A stretch of 64,000 nucleotides of DNA from Hymenolepis diminuta (lineage: Eukaryota; Platyhelminthes; Cestoda; Cyclophyllidea; Hymenolepididae): the NCBI GenBank assembly GCA_900708905.1, contig CAADRB010000100.1, positions 24,221 through 88,220 on the forward strand. Direction: 5' to 3'. Shown here piece after piece: positions 11,034-22,671 of this stretch; positions within the stretch are counted from its first letter, which is position 1; each line of letters begins with the position of its first letter. The notes under the pieces were generated by a model. The model saw only the letters and a program-made list of their open reading frames with translations, made no database searches and was not told where the DNA came from. Both the position numbers and the translations under genes were made by a program.

Positions 11034-11830
11034 TTAAGGGGACCCATATGTTCGTGCAACGCAGGTAGAAAAAAGATAATAACATATTAACCCAAGAAAA
11101 GAACGAGGTGAACTCAAATTTTTCGGAGCGGGCATCTTGGTAATAGCACGAGTTTCAGCAGGATTGGGATGGCAGTTAGTTGAATCAAAGGTAAAACCAA
11201 GAAATCTAGCAGAGATTAGGAAGAACTGGCACTTATCAGCACGAAGGTGAAAACCATATTTTTCTATACGCTCGAGGAGTTTTTCGACGCGGCCTTGAAC
11301 TTCCTCCTCTGATTCTCCAACTAAGATGATGTCCTCCAAGTAAGCTGCCGTATCCACTAGATCCAACATCATGTTGTCCATTATGTGCTGAAAAATCGCT
11401 GGAGCTGTCTTGATTCCGAAAGGCAGTCTCGTATATTGAAAAAGCCCCTGATGAGTATTAATCGTTAGGAACTCACGACTTTCTGGTTCTACTTCAACGT
11501 GAAAGTAGGCATCCGAAAGGTTAAAAGTGTGTCTATTACGGGTAGTGAATGATGATTATCCTCCAACGAAGAAGTACGTCCCGTAGAAAAATCTGCACAG
11601 ATACGTGTCAACCTATTCGTCTTTCGTATCACTACAGTTGGGGCAACCTATTTCGAATTTGTAGCAGGTTGTAATATGCCCATCTGTTCTGTACCAACTC
11701 GTCCTCGACCATTTTCATAGCTGCAATAGGTACTGGTCTCTTCGGAAGGAACAAACAATTTGCTCCTGGTTTAAGAAATAATCTGGTGGTAGCTTGTGTG
11801 CGCTTTCCCAAGGTGTCCTCAAACATGGTT
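11034..11830 (-). pseudogene. Gypsy reverse transcriptase, decayed
   Basis: The RT fingers/palm region begins with the block ending LFLPKRPVPIAAMKMVEDEL (about 11680-11826). The frame then shifts and a stop stands where the family has Trp in the SKWAAP block. The palm and connection segment (11034-11381) carries AAYLEDIILVGESEEEVQ and RADKCQFF, then SFLGLI. The catalytic box reads Tyr-Leu-Glu-Asp (rc of 11331-11342) instead of Tyr-x-Asp-Asp, a one-base change that should abolish polymerisation. Confidence 0.88.
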
Positions 11831-11869
11831 GCAAATCACCTAATAATCTCTTTTATTCACACTTCTGGG

Positions 11870-12175
11870 CAGGTTACGCTTTGTAATTTCGGTTCGAGGA
11901 CGTTGAACATGTCAATCCAATCCAACCTGAGGAGGTTGATATCGCTATCAGCCATATAACATGCAGTAGCTGGGGTTTTTCCTTTGAAGGTTGCCTCAAA
12001 TTTCATCACTCTCGACAGTTGTACTGCATCACCTGAGGCACTAGATACTTTAAAAGGAACAGCATCTAGCTTGGGGCTACGCCTTATTTGAAACTATGGT
12101 GACATCTGATTCAATGTCAACCTACAACACAATATGTATCCCGCTAATGCAAAGGGTTTCATAGCGACGTCTACT
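11870..12175 (-). pseudogene. Gypsy aspartic protease, decayed
   Basis: Pieces of the pepsin-like retroviral protease can be read: VDIESDVTIVS where active members have Asp-Thr/Ser-Gly/Ala, later SASGDAVQLS, then DSDINLLRLDWI near 11940. Several stops lie between them. Position between the zinc knuckle and RT fits the Gypsy order. Confidence 0.6.
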
Positions 12176-12179
12176 TAAA

Positions 12180-13110
12180 TTAATCTGCATTGTGATTAGT
12201 ATGTCATGCGCTTGGCGACGTTGATTCTGATAATGACCTCTCCTGTGGCTTGTATACGGTTGACAGAAAACTTCCTTGCGTCCATACGAATTGCAGTCCT
12301 GACACTGATGTTTATAAAAAGGACGGTCTTTATAGAAGTGAAAATTGCCACAAAATCAGCACCTCGGTTTATCAGTATTAGGGTTATTGGGATACATGTG
12401 CTGTGTCTGAGGCTACGGTGTAGGATTATCTTCAGGTGATCTGTTAATTTCGGGTTTCTTGATTTGACATGCTCGAGTTTCATCTCTGTCACCAATACTC
12501 GAGTAGGCGATGAGGCTCCGAAAGTTGTTCTATTCATTCACCAGATAGTATAACATAATATTTGGGTTCATATCTAAAAGAAGTAAAAGTTTCAGGAAAA
12601 TTTCCGCATAACTCGGCGAACGAAGATCCTGAATGAATACAAGGCACCTGAATTAATCCTTCTTTAGTGACTCATACGAGAATGCATTGCACATTCGATT
12701 CACAATGGTTGTATACTTGTGAATATCCTCACCTTCAGTTATGGTCAAATTTAGTCACTTAAAACGCCTTTTGAAAGAGAAGTATTGCCACCAAACACCT
12801 TCTCGCACTTTCCATTGTCTCCTCAAACGTCAAATCCCTCGGCGAGAGTGGTAGGAGATAGGTTAGATAAAGATCGTGGTCACTTTTGCTGAACTTCCGG
12901 AGCAGCATGTTGGTTCTCATTTCGTCCGGTAACCGTGCCATTCGATTTTCGTAAACTTCTCAACTGCAAGCCTACCACATCGTAAAAATTTCACCTACAG
13001 AGGGTTCATAATGGAACTCACCAACTTTATTAATGTAGTCTTCTGGGTTCTTATCAGGTTTAGGTTAATTCATTTGTTCCATGATATCTCGAACAATAGC
13101 CGAAATTTTC
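12180..13110 (-). pseudogene. Gypsy gag with zinc knuckle, decayed
   Basis: The capsid part at 12759-12941 reads LLRKFSKSDHDLYL and LSPRDLTFEETMESA, a pattern common in metazoan Gypsy gag proteins. About 350 bases further along the minus strand one frame shows Cys/His-rich knuckle remnants with spacing like CQDCNSYGRKEVFC (12250-12340). Frame changes separate these parts. Confidence 0.7.
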
Positions 13111-13139
13111 GCAGTTTCGACCACTGTTTCGCCAATTTT

Positions 13140-13425
13140 GTTATAATGTAACAAACTAGAAGTCTCGGTAGTAATCTCGCAGTTACAAAAGCCTAGAGTA
13201 GATGAGGTACCGAAGCTGTAATGAGGAATTGAAAGTGTTTGGTGATTATGGCCGATAAGAGTTGAAGATCAGTGCTATAGGAGGAGTCAGGAGAGAAGAT
13301 TATTTATTTACAGACATAGAATTCCGCTTAATGATTAAGGATAAATGTATGGCGATTAGGTTGAAAAGGAGCAATGTTATATCCAACTCTCGCTTGAGTC
13401 TCTTTAAACGTTTGATTGACATGTT
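13140..13425 (-). repeat. 5' LTR remnant of the Gypsy element
   Basis: Begins GTTATAATGTAA and, after a 10-base insertion, repeats GGTAGTAATCTCGCAG as at 8941. On the minus strand the LTR would end ...ACATTATAAC, followed by AAATTGGCGAAAC, where a primer-binding site is expected. Only the first 50-60 bp match clearly; the outer end is a guess based on the other LTR. Confidence 0.45.
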
Positions 13426-14855
13426 GATGCATCGATTGCTTGAGATTTGGCTTATCAACAAAACTTCTAAAAACTTAAACCCTGATAATTGTAGTTTATT
13501 TTCACCATAAAATTTAACTTACTTCAGCGTACGAACGTGTACGCTCCACTTTCCTTTTAATCATTAAAAACATTTGATTATATGTTCAACTTTTGACGCG
13601 GAAAGTTATTCAAGTCCATTAATGCGGGGTGAAAAACCAGTAAGAATCTCAGTCAGTAAATGAACCTTCGTTTTAGTGGTCTGATATAAGCATTAGAATA
13701 TGCCCTGCAAAAATTGGAACTTGTCATAAATCAATAAGCAATAATGAATAGGTTAGCGTTGATTTTATCAGGTCAAATCAAGAGACATATGAGATAATCC
13801 ATATCAAATAAGATAAAACAGATTCATCCTTTCTCCCCTATCAGTGATGGGTGGAGTGTCCATGATATGGAAATTTTCATAACAACAATTCAGTCAAATA
13901 ATTTTTATACTGATAGTTCGTGTATCTTAACTAAATCAGAGGTAATTTTAAACCTAGCTACTGGTTCAAAGAACAAATAATAAAACTTCGTTAAATTCAG
14001 AATGAAAGCAAGTGTATAAAAAATGTGTATGGTGGTAGCACAGTGGCTAACGTGCTCGTTTGCAAAATCTGAGGTCATGGGTTCAGTGCTGATCGGTGCA
14101 CACTCAGTAAGAGGAATAGACGAGCGAGCTAGTTAAGTTCGGAAAATAAAGGGACTGGCAGAATTTCTCATATGGGAAATTCAAAAATGCTCCCATTTAA
14201 TCCAAGTTGAGTATTGAAAGAAGACTTCATAGTCGGGCTTGAGAATCATTATTATTATCCTATAAGAAATGTATTAATCAAAACGAAAATTGTCGTAGCA
14301 CGCGGCACACATAATGTTCATCTTAATATAATTAATTTTGAAGCTAATTCCATTTCCTTAATAGTTTATTTTTTAAACAAATCCATTGGGAACTAGCAAT
14401 AATAAATGGTATAGTCATTCACTTGTGTAAGAGAACGCTACAATTCGACGGCTTAAATGCGTAGTGTAACTTTATTCCGATTTAAATATTACAACATATT
14501 CTATTATATCAATTTCAATAAACACAAATCAGTAATAAAATGGATGTGCTATTTAGCGGTACGCAATATCTTTAACCAGAGTTCTTAAATCTTGCATGAA
14601 GTTTTTTAGATTGTATATGTTCTGCGATTATTTGCTTTGCTCACAGTGTATTCATATTTAATAATACAAATTCAATTAAAAGTAAAATTCCAACTGTAAA
14701 ATTAATTATAAGAAATTTCGACCTTATTCTTGATCAAATTTGTCAATATGCCGGCATATCACCTTTCCTTAAATTTTAAGGTCGTGTTCCATCCAATCTC
14801 GCCACACTTATTGTGTGCGATGACGTTATTTTTTACGTATTTCAGTTGAAAATTA
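13426..14855. other. intergenic region upstream of USP46
   Basis: AT-rich sequence between the retrotransposon and the inferred first USP46 exon. It holds the SINE-like copy at 14031-14190 and would be expected to contain the USP46 promoter, but no TATA box or initiator can be singled out from the AT-rich background. Confidence 0.45.
14031..14190 (+). repeat. tRNA-derived SINE-like copy
   Basis: GGTGGTAGCACAGTGGCTAA (A-box/D-arm like) is followed at tRNA spacing by GGTCATGGGTTCAGTGC (T-arm/B-box like). The start resembles the minus-strand copy at 2225-2405 (GGTGGTGCAGTGGTTAG). No functional tRNA fold was found, so a SINE head is more likely. Confidence 0.55.
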
Positions 14856-14858
14856 ATG
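14856..14858 (+). CDS. USP46: USP46 exon 1, start codon only (inferred)
   Basis: The sequence TTGAAAATTA-ATG-GTGAGT places an ATG directly before a good donor, and exon 2 begins in phase 0 with [10 protein letters not shown], which follows Met directly in family members. A TGA lies in frame three codons upstream, so the reading frame would start here. The alternative is a first coding exon elsewhere with a longer N-terminus. Confidence 0.45.
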
Positions 14859-17800
14859 GTGAGTTTTTTCTTAATATTTACAATTATCATTTAAAAAATG
14901 ATCTGATCCCATCATTACAGTCATGCAATGCGTTCTTCAGTTGCTTACTTTTCAATAACAATTGTACGAATATGGTGGTTGTATATTTGTAATTTGAATG
15001 TATACTATATAAGCTTACATTTTATACACATAATTGAACATAAAAGGATAGGTATGTCGACTAATAGCAACTTATATCAATTGACAAATTTTAAACGTTT
15101 CATTAATCTTTTTAGTCAGTCATGATAGAAAACTTTGTTGATTTCGTAACGCTTATGAAGATTATGAGGAAGTACTTTAGGCACCAGAAACATCGAACGC
15201 ATGACATTCTAGTTCTCTCTTCGTATTGCTCTAAATGAATTCTTTTAATTTTGAGTAAAGTGTCCAACCGTCAAATTAGTAGAAACAACATTATATCAAC
15301 AATAATTTGTTATGCATATTTTTCCAAGTATAGATACAAGTGTTTTCTCGTTAATTTTCGCTTAATTTTCTAGGGTGCAACTCCTTCCCACTTAGAAAAA
15401 AAAATAGGGAAAGATCAGTTCCCTTCCAACGAGCACTATTATGGCTTTGTAAATGTAAGCTGCCATCTCATATGTAATTCTATTCTAGTTTGGCAATACC
15501 TGCTATTGCAATTCCGTTCTTCAAGCTCTTTTCTTCTGCAAGCCCTTCCGAAATAGAGTTTTGCTCTACCGTCAACAGAGTAAGGGCCAAAAGAAAGAGA
15601 CCCTTTTGAGCTGTTTGGCCGATCTGTTCTACACAGTTACAACTAAAAAGAAGAAAGTTGGCCAAATACCTCCCAAGAAATTTGTACAGCGACTCAAACG
15701 CGAGAATGGTAGCCATGTTATGCATGATTTTAACCCGCTCACTTTTAGTGCTCTTCGATAATTATCTACCCCAAGATGCCCATGAATTTCTTAACCACCT
15801 TCTCAATCAAATCGCGGATATTTTACAAGCAGAGAATGCGAGTGAGGAGGCAAACAAGAAATCTAACTCGGGGGAGGATGAAAAAGGAAATAATAGCAAC
15901 TCTAGAACGTGGATTCACGAGATATTTCAGGGTACACTTACCAACGAGACAAGGTGTCTTAATTGCGAGACGGTCCGAACTAAAGATGAGGATTTTCTTG
16001 ACCTTTCAGTCGATATTAAGCAGTATACTTCCATCACTAACTGTCTCCAGTGCTTTTCCAATACTGAGACGATTCAATCAGAGAATAAGTACTACTGTGA
16101 GGTCTGTCGATGCAAACAAGAGGCTCAAAAGCGGTAATTCCTACATGCTTGATTTTGTTTAAGTCTTAGATATTTTAAATGTCTTTTTTAAAATCCATCT
16201 TATATGACGATGAGATAATCAGTTACATGGACTCTTCCACATTTTAGGATATGGAGGTAGTGCCTGAGAAACTATTTTTATATGTATACTTAGCTTTAAG
16301 ACTAAACACACGTATCAGTTGAGGGCTGTCATTCATGCCCGATAATCTTAACACGAAAATTGGCTGCTTGAGATTAATGTCCTCCAGGTGCTTTCCCAGG
16401 CCCATTCCCTTTACTCTCAACTGTTTTGTTTGTGAATATTTGGTGTTGTAGCACTTTCAGAATTGATATTGTAGCAAATTGTAGAAATTAATGGATGAGA
16501 TCTTGATTGTAGAAGCTAAGGCTGTAGCTAACATCTAATAATAGTTTTAGAACAGAACAACAAGAGCTAACTAGGCCAAGATGTGTTGAACAAACCACAA
16601 TGAGCGAGAGGAATGAGGGACAAAGGAGATGAGTGGGAGTCAATATGTGACAAGCGTGTGTATGTAAAAACGCAGTGGTGGAGCGAGGAGATGAGAGGCG
16701 GGCGTACAAGCCAATAAAAGTAAAGCGTTTATGCTTGTGTGTGTAGGGGTGGCAATATGAAGACAATTGATAAGAGTCACTTGAGCAAGGACGTGAGTGC
16801 GGAGTACTTTTAATGAACAGTTATAGTTAGAGGGAATCAACAAACCCGTTTAGACATAACAGGGGTTTTGAGTCATAGGGTCACAAAGACATCACTGCAG
16901 CTTTGTGGACGAAAGGCTGAAGTATCGCCATGAAGAGTACGAACAGAGTATTTTCGAATTATGCATCGAGTCATCCTTTAATTTCCCCTTTGTATTTTAT
17001 TCTACTAAAAAGACTTAGGCTCATTTGACAACCTGGCTATGGATTTTAAGCACATTGTCACTGCGTACCTCCTGAACCTCTTAGTAGTCGTTGATGAAGT
17101 CTGTTAATGACGTCTTTTTTATTACAATTGTCCCTTTCGTAGATCATTGTGGATGACCATTCCACGCAGTAGATTCACAAACGTATTTACTAGACTATTT
17201 GGCTATAAATACAGACTTACAAAAACTTGACTATTACAATTCTTACCTCGGTAACTCAGTATCGCAGGATACATACTGTATCTCGATACTAATAATGCAA
17301 TTCTCGTATGTGGTCTTATCGCTATTTATTATCCATACCAAAACGGCGACACAGTGTGTGGATATGATAAATAATTAAAGTGGTCACTTATATCTAGGTC
17401 TGCTTTAGTGAATCACATGGGATGGCGTTTAAAAATATATGCAGTTCAAATTGCTGTGTTCATGTAGTATCCTCTGTCTGGCCTCTAATTTAGTCGTAGA
17501 TCACAGTTTCAGCATAAATTTGAGTGGTAGGATGAACAAGATAATCGTAAATAAATTTTCTGATTAATTAGTCTTTAAATTGGGGGTTTCATATGCAAAT
17601 CAATAAAACGTGCGGTATGATTGAAACGCTCAGAATAATAAGATTTCGTTACCGATTGACGATTATTAATCTGTTCAAATGTTCTTGAGCAGTATTGGCA
17701 CCTGTAATTGTCCCATTACTAGATATGAACTATTTACCGATAGGGGATGCTTAACGATAATTGTGATTGTTAATTGTAACGGTACAAAAGACGTCAATCA

Positions 17801-20800
17801 GTAGTAGTTGAATCCTGAATACTTGCAGCTCTCGGACCTCATTAATTGCTCTTTAGCAGTTAATTTTTTGTGAAGACATTATACTTTGAATATATGTTGT
17901 AGTGCCTAATTTATAAAAGTGCATATGTTCCCTAAATTGCAATAAACACCAAGACACCATACCTGTGAAAATGACTTGGCTTCAACGCATACTTCTTGGG
18001 CTTTATTCTAAAATCCTCAGATTTGCTGTCATCGTTTAACCTTTTAAGTCTTCTAAAAAGGGATAGTTCTCTCATTATCTTGTTTTAAAATCGTAATTTT
18101 CTTTGGCCAATGACGATGACCATGAAATTAATTATGCAAGAGGTGAGTGTTTGACCCTCTTTTTTGCTTTATAGGATGAGAGTGAAACGACTCCCCGAAT
18201 TGCTGGCCCTGCATTTGAAGCGGTTCAAGTATTCCGAGAATGCCAACCGTTTCATCAAGCTTTCCTATTATGTTCCATTTCCCCAGGAGCTCCGACTGTT
18301 CAACACGGTAAGTAGAAATTTAACTCCGTTGCTCTATAACTGACCTGTTTTTTCTTCATGTGGTTTTTTAGCGGAGGTCAACTATGGTTTTATTTCACAT
18401 TGAGGTTACAACGCCATTTTTTACTTGAGACCTGTGACACGTTCCAATTTCACAATTAGGATCACCCCTTGTTTGTTTCTGTTAGAATATTGCAAATTTC
18501 TCGCCTAGAAGTTAGTTCATCTTTCAGTACGCCAGCATTTTCCATTACTTAAAAGTTCATTTTTAATAGCCTCTGCGAATGGCTGACCATATCGTTCACT
18601 GCAAACAATTGCTACATAAGTGTATAAATTAGGCGAGGTAGTTAGCATCTGAGGAAATTAGTCAAAATAAACAGCCTGTATATTCACAACATAATTCCAA
18701 GACTCGTAGAGAGAACACGCTATCAAATTTATGTTAGGAGTTCCGTGCACTTAGAACCTATCATTATCCCATTCCTCTCCCTGAATAATTTTTAAATCCT
18801 TTCGAGCAAAGAAGCCGATGTAGGGCTTTCAAAATAACATTTACTGGGGAGAAGTGCATATAAATTTTCAAGATTTTGCAACAATAATAGCTCGAGTTGC
18901 GATTCGTAATTCCGTTTTTCTTGAATACCTTCATACGATATTTGAGAGAATTCCGTTCACTTGTAACTAAGCTTTAAAAAAATCGAAAGTTGAATAAAAG
19001 TCAGGACATCAGGATTGTCCTTTAAATTATGGTTTTACGAGATCGTCCACTTTTTACCTTTTAGGTACAATTCGTTATAGCTGGACCTATGTTTATACTT
19101 TGATTCCTTAACAATCATTAATGTCTGCATTTCTCAATGCTAGTGCAGCTTTTTCATAATAGCTAAGATGTAGATTTAAGCAATTTTTCACCTAATATGG
19201 ATGATCATACTGATGCATATGACCATTTAGCTCCAATCAGAAATGCAGTTGACTATTGTTTCCGTCTCAGGTCTGGTTTGTCTGAGTTTCATTCTTAGAT
19301 GAAGGCTTATTCTCAAAATCATTCGTCAACTGCACACGTCTGTCATTTTAGGGTTTAGGACATTTATTCAAATTTCAATTCAATTTCAAATTTCTATTTG
19401 AGAATGATTCTGATCCAGAATGGCAAATTTCATATACAGATCTTGAGTTCATTTGTGCTTTGCATTCTTATACTTCGGTATTAAATCTTACCTAAAAGTG
19501 ACAATTATTATGATAAACAGTGTCTTGGCTTAAAGCCAAGTCACGCAAAGCTTGGTTGTGAAGATATTAAATTCCTTATATTGTGTAACCCAAGTATTTT
19601 ACTTATAGCATTCTTTCAGTATCTCGGATAAAAGAAAACGACATTTATGATCATTTTGTTGAGAAAATGACACAAATAACCTTCTTTGGGCAATTCTGCG
19701 CATCTGATGTGTTAGCCACGTATGACCTCACTGTGCATTGTTTTACCATTTTATTTACGTAAGACTCGTGGTGGTATTGTGTTGCATCTCAGCTAGCTAA
19801 AACATAATGTGAATCCGTGATTTCAAAACGGCTGCTTGGAACCCTTACTTTTGTTCGATATAAATTAAATCTACAATTCATGAGTCCGGCAGATTACGAT
19901 TTATTCAGATTTACTTGAAAGAATTTCGTCTAATTCAAGGCGATTTAAAATCATCCGTATTCACGACAGTATTGATCTATGTTAATGTTAGGAAAAAGAG
20001 GAACCGCAATCTAATCGCTCGTGGAAGCTAATCTCTAACACACATTTAAAACGATGGTCTTAAAAATAATCAGAAGCAATCTTATTCTCTTCACCAAAAT
20101 CTTCCTTTACTCTTTTTAATTAATAAATGTTATTCTAATAGCTATGCGCCTTTCTTTCCAACCGACTTACATAATTTTGCTATGCAGCAACTGCTTAGAT
20201 TTGTGTAAAGCTAAAGCCTGTATGCATAACCTCCGTTTTGGATGAATCACCTCCAGCTTTACTACTTAACGTCTAAAGACCCACAATCTGTCATTAAAAT
20301 GCCAGTTTACATAAGTTGGTGTTTCAGACAATTGAGATGACCCCGTTTTAATCGGTTAACTAATTACTCATTTCCTTTATGACAATAAACATCGCCTTTT
20401 TGTTAATTCTCAAGTCCATACCTAAAAGTGTATTCAGGAGAAGGCTATTTTGTTTTGAAAACTCAGTCCCTCAAACATTCAGCGTTTATCTAGATGGGAT
20501 TGTTTTATCCACTTAAGTAAATTCAAGTTATATATACGACTATGAGATATTAATGATGATACCCCTTTCTAGGACTCATTCTTGATTAATGCGTCGTCAA
20601 CTTCAGCCAGAGTGATATCTCATGATTCAACTCTCCGTAACTTATAGAAACACAAAAACTGACTGCAACCGATCAGTAAAGTAGTTTTGATGTCATCGAA
20701 ATGTAGTCGCTCCTCTCTTGCTGGATCTAGTATCATCAGGTGTTTTCCATCCCAAGGTGAATGATGACGAATATTATTATAATTTCCTACGGCACTGAAG

Positions 20801-22671
20801 AAAAGTTTTACAACTTTTAACTATGGAGTAACACATGAATAATATAAAGCTCAGTAAGATATGAAACAGGGTCCAAATAGGAGTTCATAATTGCTATTGC
20901 CAGCAGATGTCTATCAAAACCCGGTAGTTAGGACTGATTGACTGGTGATAATATCTCCACTACAGTGTCTACAGGCGGTCTGGCCATGTGTATATGTTTG
21001 TACATAAATACCTTAACAGATGCCAATCATCATACCGAGACATCGACGACGAGACGTGACTGACGTCTAATGAAGAAATGTTTTGCATGTACATCTAATT
21101 TGCTTAGCAACAAATTGGAGTGGCTTACCTCCCGCCTCTACTGATCTAGCGAAATGGGCAACTTGACTAATTCAATCGATGTGGTCCCGATTCACATAAC
21201 ATTATTACAATGAAGTAAGGCTGTTTTCCCTTTCTCATAACAGGCGCAGTTCATGTAATATCCAAGTATTCCAGTTTTCATGATTGGATCAAAATCGCCA
21301 CCACAAATCCAGATGATCAGCAAACTAACAGACTTTCTTGGCCAATACCAACTAAATTTCTCCTATGTTGAAAATGAGGTGTCTAGTGTTAAAACGATGA
21401 ATTATGCATCCTCACTAATACTTTCATTTATATTCCTATCTTTTACTTTAAACAGTCTGATGATGCGAGTAATCCTGATCAACTGTACGAGTTGATGGCA
21501 GTTGTGGTACACTCCGGCTCCGGACTGAATCGCGGTCACTACATCAGTCTTGTCAAATCGGACGGCATTTGGCTCCTATTTGACGATGAATACGTCGACG
21601 TAAGTCCTTGCCAGTATTTTTTTTCCTATGCGTGACCTTATATTAGCCGTGACGTCCCAGCCACAAGGACTGTGAGAATGCACTTTAAGATGTCCTGATT
21701 ATTACCCCACTTGCTTTCCAAGCCCAAGTTGAACAGAGATACTAGGGTAGAAAAAAGACACGTTGAATCCTTTACGAATAAGAAACTCAAAGCTGGTTCA
21801 CTGCTAGCGTATGCTGTCTATATAGATATCGTTTGAGAAAAATCTAAAATGAACCTTCGTTGGTGAGTCTTATGAAAATCAGACAAGAAGCTTGGATGAG
21901 AGGTGATACATATGAAACAAAAATTTCATACATATGAAATTTTTCGAGACGGAAACGGATTTTCAAACTCATCACCAATTTTCCTAATCTCATAGCTAAA
22001 CAAATAGAAAGAAGACAAGCAGACAAGAGAAAAGCTTGTTAAAACAATGGGCATTTGCGCAGCATTTTTTTTTTTGTTCATGTTGCTTATTAATTAACCA
22101 TAAGTGTTCTTGATTAATTTCTTTAGATCATTTGTTAGTTTTAATAATGAAAAATCTCTGATCGAAATATTGAGATTATTTATAAGCGCTCCTTCGTCAG
22201 CTGTCATTCGTCCAATTATCGATGTTTTTGCTTGATTATCGGCATCTATGTGGGTTTCTGTGTCCACCTGGACCACCTATGGCAGGACAGCAAACAGATT
22301 ATGAAAGTCATAGTCAAATAATAGTTCACATTTTCTCTCATTTGAGAGACTCGCGTTTATAACATTTGTCATTTTAATAAGCCACCGTACTTCAACTTCA
22401 ACCTTGTTCAGTTATTGTCATTTTCTTTGTTTTGCACAAATAGAAAATAGATCCTGCAAATATACGAGACTTCTTTGGAACCACATCGGAGGCCTCTAAG
22501 ACGTCAGATTCGGCCTACATCCTGTTTTATCAGGCCTGTGATTCCTCCTCTTCAACAAGAGCAGTGGGTCAATCAGACAATTTATCTTCTCAACAGTCAT
22601 CATCTGCCACTCCGGCGCCTGCATCTAATCCACAACCGTCATCCATTTCAGCCCCAGAGTCAGTTCGATGA
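14856..22671 (+). CDS. USP46: USP46/USP12-type ubiquitin carboxyl-terminal hydrolase
   Basis: Cysteine protease that removes ubiquitin from substrates; in other animals USP12/USP46 work with the WD-repeat activators UAF1 (WDR48) and WDR20. Seven exons join in frame to about 397 residues (human USP46 is 366). Seen: [20 protein letters not shown]; the Cys box [14 protein letters not shown] with nucleophile Cys33; [11 protein letters not shown]; the zinc-binding pairs Cys171/174 and Cys218/221; the His box [13 protein letters not shown] with His302; and FDDEYV with Asp317. The last 45 residues form a Ser/Pro/Gln-rich tail absent from the human protein. Introns 2 and 3 are 34 and 40 nt; later ones are 0.8-3.1 kb. 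The first exon is inferred: only the ATG at 14856-14858 fits just before a donor. USP12 and USP46 cannot be told apart here. Confidence 0.93.
14859..15373 (+). other. USP46 intron 1 (if exon 1 is correct)
   Basis: 515 nt of AT-rich sequence ending in TTTTCTAG before exon 2. No coding signal was seen on either strand. Confidence 0.45.
15374..15454 (+). CDS. USP46: USP46 exon 2
   Basis: 27 codons, phase 0 at both ends, from [10 protein letters not shown] to HYYGFVN. It opens after TTTTCTAG and closes before GTAAGC. The next intron (15455-15488) is only 34 nt. Confidence 0.92.
15489..15708 (+). CDS. USP46: USP46 exon 3, catalytic Cys box
   Basis: Starts [20 protein letters not shown] and runs through [12 protein letters not shown] and [21 protein letters not shown]. 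It ends in phase 1 before a 40-nt intron (15709-15748). Reading straight through this intron keeps a frame open for a while, so an ORF finder alone would misplace the exon end. Confidence 0.93.
15749..16133 (+). CDS. USP46: USP46 exon 4, zinc-finger region
   Basis: Starts [20 protein letters not shown] and contains [40 protein letters not shown] and [15 protein letters not shown]. It holds the two CxxC pairs expected to bind zinc. It ends in phase 2 before GTAATT. Confidence 0.94.
16134..18174 (+). other. USP46 intron 4
   Basis: 2.0 kb, ending TTTTTGCTTTATAG. It holds the dispersed repeat copy at 16470-16900. The remainder is AT-rich with no coding signal. Confidence 0.85.
16470..16900. repeat. 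dispersed repeat, copy 1 of 2
   Basis: Same family and orientation as 33060-33460. Shared landmarks in order: TTGAA(C/T)AAACCA, a GAGATGAG(G/T)G purine-rich part, TTATG-(C)T-TG(C)GTGTGTA, AAGGACGTGA, CAGTTATAG, and (A/G)TCTAGA/GTTTAGA followed by ATA(A/T)-ACAG. It is less AT-rich than the surrounding intron. No protein-coding domain or terminal repeat was recognised. Confidence 0.6.
18175..18307 (+). CDS. USP46: USP46 exon 5
   Basis: Codes for [20 protein letters not shown] and [16 protein letters not shown], the palm region between the zinc finger and the His box. It enters in phase 2 and leaves in phase 0 before GTAAGT. Confidence 0.94.
18308..21455 (+). other. USP46 intron 5
   Basis: 3.1 kb of AT-rich sequence ending CTTTAAACAG. 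No exon, RNA gene or clear repeat was recognised. Confidence 0.85.
21456..21599 (+). CDS. USP46: USP46 exon 6, catalytic His box
   Basis: 48 codons, phase 0 at both ends. Carries [20 protein letters not shown] with catalytic His302 and [11 protein letters not shown] with Asp317. It closes before GTAAGT. Confidence 0.94.
21600..22443 (+). other. USP46 intron 6
   Basis: 844 nt, ending GCACAAATAG. It contains a 13-base T run near 22065 and an inverted AAATTTCATA/TATGAAATTT near 21920-21945. No coding signal. Confidence 0.85.
22444..22671 (+). CDS. USP46: USP46 exon 7 and stop
   Basis: Starts [19 protein letters not shown] and contains SAYILFYQA, the end of the USP fold. The next 45 residues are Ser/Gln/Pro-rich, and translation stops at TGA 22669-22671. 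The low-complexity tail is probably disordered and has no counterpart in human USP46. Confidence 0.93.
   Translation, partial: KIDPANIRDFFGTTSEASKTSDSAYILFYQACDSSSSTRAVGQSDNLSSQQSSSATPAPASNPQPSSISAPESVR

Larger units (their letters stand above)
8941..13425 (-). mobile_element. degenerate Ty3/Gypsy LTR retrotransposon
   Basis: About 4.5 kb on the minus strand with order LTR (high coordinates), gag, protease, reverse transcriptase, RNase H, integrase, LTR (low coordinates); pol in the order PR-RT-RH-INT is the Ty3/Gypsy arrangement. Each domain is recognisable but interrupted by stops and frameshifts. The RT motif is altered and the first protease catalytic triplet is lost, so the copy cannot move by itself. 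The two ends share TTATAATGTAA and GGTAGTAATCTCGCAG (8942 onward, 13141 onward). A purine-rich tract on the coding strand near 9220-9237 fits a polypurine tract. Outer ends are estimates. Confidence 0.85.
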
